Both the position numbers and the translations under genes were made by a program. The notes under the pieces were generated by a model, which was given only the letters and a program-made list of their open reading frames with translations, searched no databases and was not told where the DNA came from. This document shows, in pieces, positions 60,399 to 64,000 of a DNA stretch of 64,000 nt (positions within the stretch are counted from its first letter, which is position 1; each line of letters begins with the position of its first letter). Location: the NCBI RefSeq assembly GCF_900454495.1, contig NZ_UGSI01000001.1:3410001-3474000 (forward strand). The letters are read 5' to 3'. The stretch is from Paenibacillus macerans. GTDB taxonomy: Bacteria; Bacillota; Bacilli; Paenibacillales; Paenibacillaceae.

Positions 60399-61367
60399 GT
60401 GAGCAAGATTTTATACGTACTTTCCTTTTTGCTATCGTTTTTGATCGTTTATTTTCTCATTCCGCCGCTGGGCAAGCTGGCCTTTCGTCTCGACTTTGTG
60501 GACAAGCCCCGCGCCGACAACGAGCGGAAAATCCACCGGCAGCCGATCCCGCTGACGGCGAGCTACGCCATTTTTACCGGTTTTTTTGTTTCGTATCTGC
60601 TGTTCACGCGGGATTTCTCCTGGGAAACCGGGGCGTTATTTGGCGGAGGCTTGCTGCTGCTGGCGATCGGCACCGTCGACGATTGGTACAAAACGAAAGG
60701 CCGCGATTTTCCGGCGCTGCCCAAGCTAATCGTGCAGGTATCGGCAGCCGTGCTGGTCTATTTTGCCGGCATTCAATTCAACGGGTTCGTGAATCCGCTA
60801 AGCGGCCAGTATGTATTTCTTCCGGAATGGCTGCAATTTATACTGACGATTTTGTGGATTTTCGGCGTAACGACGGTGGTCAATTTCTCGGACGGGCTTG
60901 ATGGGCTGGCCGGGGGATTGTCGGCGATATCGGCCGTAACGTTGTTTGTGGTGGCAGTGACGAAAGGACAAACGAACTCCGCCATGCTGTCGATCACGTT
61001 GATCGGGGTAACGCTCGCTTATTTGCGCTATAACAAACCTCCGGCCAAAGTGTTTATGGGCGACGCCGGAGCGACTTTCCTCGGCTTTATGCTGGCCGTG
61101 ATCGCGCTGGACGGCGCATTTAAGCAAGCGACGGTGCTGTCCCTGTTTATCCCGGTTCTGGCGCTCGGCGTGCCGATCTTCGACAATCTGTTCGTCGTCA
61201 TTAAGCGGATGATGGAAGGCAAATCACCGTATCAGGCCGATGCCAGCCAGGTCCATTATCGGCTGCTTCGCGCCGGCTTCAGTCAGAAACAGGCGGTCGT
61301 GGTGCTTTATTTGGTCAGCACCTGCCTAGGGCTGTCCTCGATTATATTGTTGCTGCTGCAAACATAA
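60399..61367 (+). CDS. tagO: Undecaprenyl-phosphate GlcNAc-1-phosphate transferase (TagO/WecA type)
   Basis: TagO transfers GlcNAc-1-phosphate to undecaprenyl phosphate, the first step of wall teichoic acid and related polymers. From GTG 60399 the protein has 322 residues and about ten membrane segments. The cytoplasmic loops carry the family motifs: KIHRQPIPLTA near residue 44, the DDW loop after LLLLAIGTV, NFSDGLDGLAGG, and KVFMGDAGATFLGF. The start follows from the promoter at 60333. Confidence 0.92.
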   Translation: MSKILYVLSFLLSFLIVYFLIPPLGKLAFRLDFVDKPRADNERKIHRQPIPLTASYAIFTGFFVSYLLFTRDFSWETGALFGGGLLLLAIGTVDDWYKTKGRDFPALPKLIVQVSAAVLVYFAGIQFNGFVNPLSGQYVFLPEWLQFILTILWIFGVTTVVNFSDGLDGLAGGLSAISAVTLFVVAVTKGQTNSAMLSITLIGVTLAYLRYNKPPAKVFMGDAGATFLGFMLAVIALDGAFKQATVLSLFIPVLALGVPIFDNLFVVIKRMMEGKSPYQADASQVHYRLLRAGFSQKQAVVVLYLVSTCLGLSSIILLLLQT

Positions 61368-61388
61368 CGACGGCGCGCGGACAAAAGC

Positions 61389-61444
61389 AAACGGCCGGTC
61401 TCCGAATTTGGTCCTTCGGAAGGCCGGCCGCCCGTTTATTTTTT
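61389..61444. terminator. Terminator between tagO and the binding-protein gene
   Basis: GGCCGGTC-TCCGAA pairs with TTCGGAAGGCCGGCC (one-base bulge), with AAAC/GTTT outside and T run to the right. Confidence 0.8.
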
Positions 61445-61446
61445 CT

Positions 61447-62781
61447 TCAAAAGATCATCCAATATAAATTGCCCCGCTGTCGAATTTGCTTGATAGCTTC
61501 GTCCAAGGAAACTTGGTTTTCCGCAACCTTTTGCAGTTCTCTTTGCATCAGTTCTTCGAACGATGGATAAAATTTGTCCGGAATATTGTCTTCCATACTA
61601 TGGTTTGCAATATTGGGTCTTAGTGAATAAAAAGCGTTAAGGTCAATTCCGAGGTCTTCATAATGCCCCCTTCTGGACAAAATAAAACCATCCATGGTCT
61701 TCCCCTTCACTCTCGCGTAATCGTCGCTATTCACGTATTTGATAAACTCCCATGCCGTTTCCGCATTAGGCGATCCGTTTCTAATGGACCATATCTCTTT
61801 AAGCTGTATATCATTGGATAGATCGCGTGCGTGCGAATCGACCGGCCCGGCCGCCGCTCCCAATGAAAATGCGGCATAGTCCCGATTCCTGCCCTGCGCA
61901 TTTTCAAGATCCTGGAGCAAAAGCAAATTATCCACCGTCATCGCCATAGAACCGTTTATAAACGGATCGTTCATTAAATAATCGCGATATGTACTGCCTG
62001 TCCGCTCATCCGGCGGAATATAAACGTTTTTAGAGGCGCAAGCATCCAGCGCAAGCTGCAAAACTTCCCGCCAAGCATCCGAATTTATCGTGACTTTCAT
62101 ATCTTTAGAGTTAACAACGCGCAGTCCTTGTGTTAAAGCGATACGATCAGCCAAAATGTCGAAGGACAGGCCGTCCTTTAAGCCAAATCCGTATAATTTT
62201 CCCCCATTGCTATCGTACTGCGGAAACCGCTTGGCCAGCTCAATCAGTTCCGCCCAAGTCATTTTATCCTGAGGGGGTGTTATTCCGTATTTTTCAAACA
62301 AGGTTTTATTGTAAAAAACCGCCGTTTCGTAAAACCGGGGGCTTAGCCCGTAAATTTTTCCATTCCCTTTCTCTTGCAGCAATTCGATAATCGCGGGATA
62401 GATACTTTGCAAATCATAATTGTCTTTATGGATAAACGTGTCCAATTCCATGAGCAGTCCTTCTTCGATATACCGCTCATATTGCTCCGCCTCCAACAAC
62501 AGAACATCCGGCTGCTCCCGCTTTATAAATTCGATTTCCGCTTTGTCCACATCGTCTTCGGAAGCGTAGTCTATATGGCTGTTGTCCAAAACTTCAATTT
62601 CTATATCGGGGTATTTCGCTCTAAACACATCGCCATATTGTTGATTGAAATATTCCTCGCTATAGTACATCACTTTCAACGATTTCGGTTTATTTGGAGC
62701 CGCTTGCGGACTGCCTGCGCACCCTCCGAGAAGCAGTGCAAAGATGATCAATATCCCCCATGCGTATTTCTCCTTAAACAA
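61447..62781 (-). CDS. Extracellular sugar-type solute-binding lipoprotein (family 1), no transporter partners in view
   Basis: A 444-residue lipoprotein (LLLGGC, Cys21 lipidated) with the family 1 fold: PDVLLLEAEQYERYIEEGLL near the start, then GLSPRFYETAVFYNKTLFEK and the conserved MTWAELIELAKRF. Such proteins feed carbohydrate ABC importers. No permease or ATPase is next to it here. The start is TTG 62781, the only start before the signal peptide, with GGGGGCGG upstream; it lies 21 bases after an M56 peptidase gene and is probably co-transcribed with it. Confidence 0.85.
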   Translation of the reverse strand: MFKEKYAWGILIIFALLLGGCAGSPQAAPNKPKSLKVMYYSEEYFNQQYGDVFRAKYPDIEIEVLDNSHIDYASEDDVDKAEIEFIKREQPDVLLLEAEQYERYIEEGLLMELDTFIHKDNYDLQSIYPAIIELLQEKGNGKIYGLSPRFYETAVFYNKTLFEKYGITPPQDKMTWAELIELAKRFPQYDSNGGKLYGFGLKDGLSFDILADRIALTQGLRVVNSKDMKVTINSDAWREVLQLALDACASKNVYIPPDERTGSTYRDYLMNDPFINGSMAMTVDNLLLLQDLENAQGRNRDYAAFSLGAAAGPVDSHARDLSNDIQLKEIWSIRNGSPNAETAWEFIKYVNSDDYARVKGKTMDGFILSRRGHYEDLGIDLNAFYSLRPNIANHSMEDNIPDKFYPSFEELMQRELQKVAENQVSLDEAIKQIRQRGNLYWMIF

Positions 62782-62802
62782 TTTAACCGCCCCCGGTATA
62801 TC

Positions 62803-64000
62803 TCAATTTTTATCCGAGATTTCAACCAATTTTTCGATGCGGCCATCGGCATTCCGCACAGCCTCTAAATCGAACGCGCCGTCGGGAAAGGTGAAAAAAC
62901 GGTAAGTCCCGTTCCCGTCCAGTTCATCCGCAAAAGAACGGACTAATTTGCCGTGGTAATAAAAACGGTGTATTTTTTTATCAAAGGTTAAACCATACTT
63001 TTCATATTCGGCATAACTCTGCGCGGTCTCTTCGCTGTCCATCCAGTTCGCCGTGCCCGCTTGCTCCCGGGCCGATGCGACAGCTTCTTCAGCATATGAC
63101 CCGGCGGCCGCCTCTTGATTCGCCGGAAAGGCTATCCCCGAGCCTATTGTTCCTAAGAGGATAAGACCAAGGACAACGATTCCGTTCTTTTTCTTGGCTA
63201 TATCCATTATGCCGAAAATTCGCTGCTTCATCTCTTTTAAACCTCCGTGAAAATTGGTGGAAAACATCGTTTGCAGCTTGGATTGATTCCTGATTACCCG
63301 AAGGATCGTCTCGCTGTATTGCTGCCTTGCGGCATCATCCGCCCCTTTCACCACTTCCGCATCGCAGGAAATCTCGCATTGCTTGGCAATCGACTTGGCC
63401 ATCAGATACACCGCGGGGTTAAACCAGTGCATCGCCGCCGCGACAAATACCAGGCTTTTATACCAAAGATCTTTTCGTTTAAAATGAATAAGCTCATGCT
63501 TGAGGATATACGGCAATTCATCGGCGGAGAAATGCTGTGCGGGCAGTAATAAAGCCGGGTTTACGAAACCGGTGAGCATCGGGCTGGTCACGCAGGGGGC
63601 GATATACAATCCGACCTGTTTGGTTATGCCGAGATCGCTTTTAATATTCAACAATATTTCATACATTTGCGGATCTGCGGGTTGTCTCCACCGTTTGACC
63701 AGCTTGAGAAAACGATAATGCTTCAGGCCATAATAAGCGGCAAATATAACAACCCCAGCCAGCCATAAGCCTCCCGCCGCTTGTTCCCAGGAACTTGCCG
63801 CCGTCAATCCCAAGCTCTCTTTTCCGGCCGGGATTAAAGCTTGGGTGCCCGCCGTATCTCCATATTCCTGCATGGCTTGACGAACCTCGGCGGGGGGAAT
63901 AATATTCACCGGGATTAAAGCCGCGCCGGCGTGGAACCTGAGCGGAAAAATAAGTCCGGCCACAATGATCGCCCAAGCATAGTAAATCCATTTTGCGGCA
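62803..64000 (-). CDS. M56 (BlaR1/MecR1-type) membrane metallopeptidase, 5' end outside window
   Basis: The frame is open through the window edge (it reads AAKWIYYAWAIIVAGLIFPL at the edge), so at least 398 codons are present and the N-terminus is missing. Several membrane segments surround a zinc peptidase site HELIHFKRKD. The following WFNPAVYLMAKS block and the cysteine/aspartate stretch CEISCDAEVV are typical of BlaR1 homologues. The C-terminal extracytoplasmic part is short and has no penicillin-binding domain, so this is a BlaR1-like protease and not a full beta-lactam sensor. Confidence 0.87.
   Translation of the reverse strand, partial: AAKWIYYAWAIIVAGLIFPLRFHAGAALIPVNIIPPAEVRQAMQEYGDTAGTQALIPAGKESLGLTAASSWEQAAGGLWLAGVVIFAAYYGLKHYRFLKLVKRWRQPADPQMYEILLNIKSDLGITKQVGLYIAPCVTSPMLTGFVNPALLLPAQHFSADELPYILKHELIHFKRKDLWYKSLVFVAAAMHWFNPAVYLMAKSIAKQCEISCDAEVVKGADDAARQQYSETILRVIRNQSKLQTMFSTNFHGGLKEMKQRIFGIMDIAKKKNGIVVLGLILLGTIGSGIAFPANQEAAAGSYAEEAVASAREQAGTANWMDSEETAQSYAEYEKYGLTFDKKIHRFYYHGKLVRSFADELDGNGTYRFFTFPDGAFDLEAVRNADGRIEKLVEISDKN

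Overview
The window reads as chromosomal DNA of a Gram-positive spore-former close to Paenibacillus. The evidence is Firmicutes Shine-Dalgarno sequences in front of nearly every gene, a CIRCE-controlled groESL operon, the tsaE-tsaB-rimI-tsaD order known from Bacillus, a GpsB-like DivIVA protein, a TagO-type wall polymer initiator, and intergenic repeats of a kind common in Paenibacillus. The genus is an inference from gene content, not from a search. I saw no rRNA, tRNA or CRISPR array.

Layout. 1-5.2 kb: the tail of a large unassigned protein, then a GbsR-type regulator divergent from an opuA glycine betaine ABC operon, then a dispersed 168-bp repeat and a small YjfB-type gene. 5.2-7.4 kb: a secreted protein, a gene-free 422-bp MITE-like element and a coiled-coil gene broken by a stop. 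7.5-14.7 kb: one tightly coupled minus-strand operon holding a complete peptide-type ABC importer, a class V aminotransferase and an amidohydrolase. 15-18.9 kb: nosD-nosL-nosY-nosF plus a ResA-like thioredoxin, with no nosZ. 19.1-20.9 kb: an IS1595-like insertion sequence with 18-bp terminal inverted repeats. 21-28.5 kb: groES-groEL, tatA-tatC, moaC-moaB, a 5-formyl-THF cyclo-ligase and an ABC-F ATPase, followed by a cluster of DnaA boxes. 28.9-34.2 kb: YciI-like protein, a lipoprotein with a phage-fibre-like end, cysteine synthase, rhodanese, an AAC(3)-like acetyltransferase, a DUF6157 protein and a VanW protein.

34.4-48 kb: an M23 peptidase-bactofilin pair, the t6A/ribosomal acetylation operon, intergenic repeats with a 50-bp period, a Ku/ligase/polymerase end-joining cluster with LigD activities split over two divergent genes, cardiolipin synthase, a second M23-bactofilin pair and an ABC-2 exporter. 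48-64 kb: a DUF559-like nuclease with a winged-helix tail and a terminator hairpin in its leader, an Rpn-type gene remnant among palindromic repeats, glutamate synthase large subunit, a TetR regulator, a UgtP/MGDG-type glycosyltransferase, ThpR, a chemotaxis receptor, Dps with a PerR-like box, GpsB-like protein, TagO, an orphan sugar-binding lipoprotein and an M56 (BlaR1-type) membrane peptidase cut by the window edge.

Most of the window is housekeeping and stress physiology. The parts that most deserve a second look are the DnaA-box cluster at 28.6-28.85 kb, the IS and its MITE-like relative, the nos accessory operon without nosZ, the duplicated bactofilin modules, the importer-aminotransferase-amidohydrolase operon, and the 50-bp-period repeat families.
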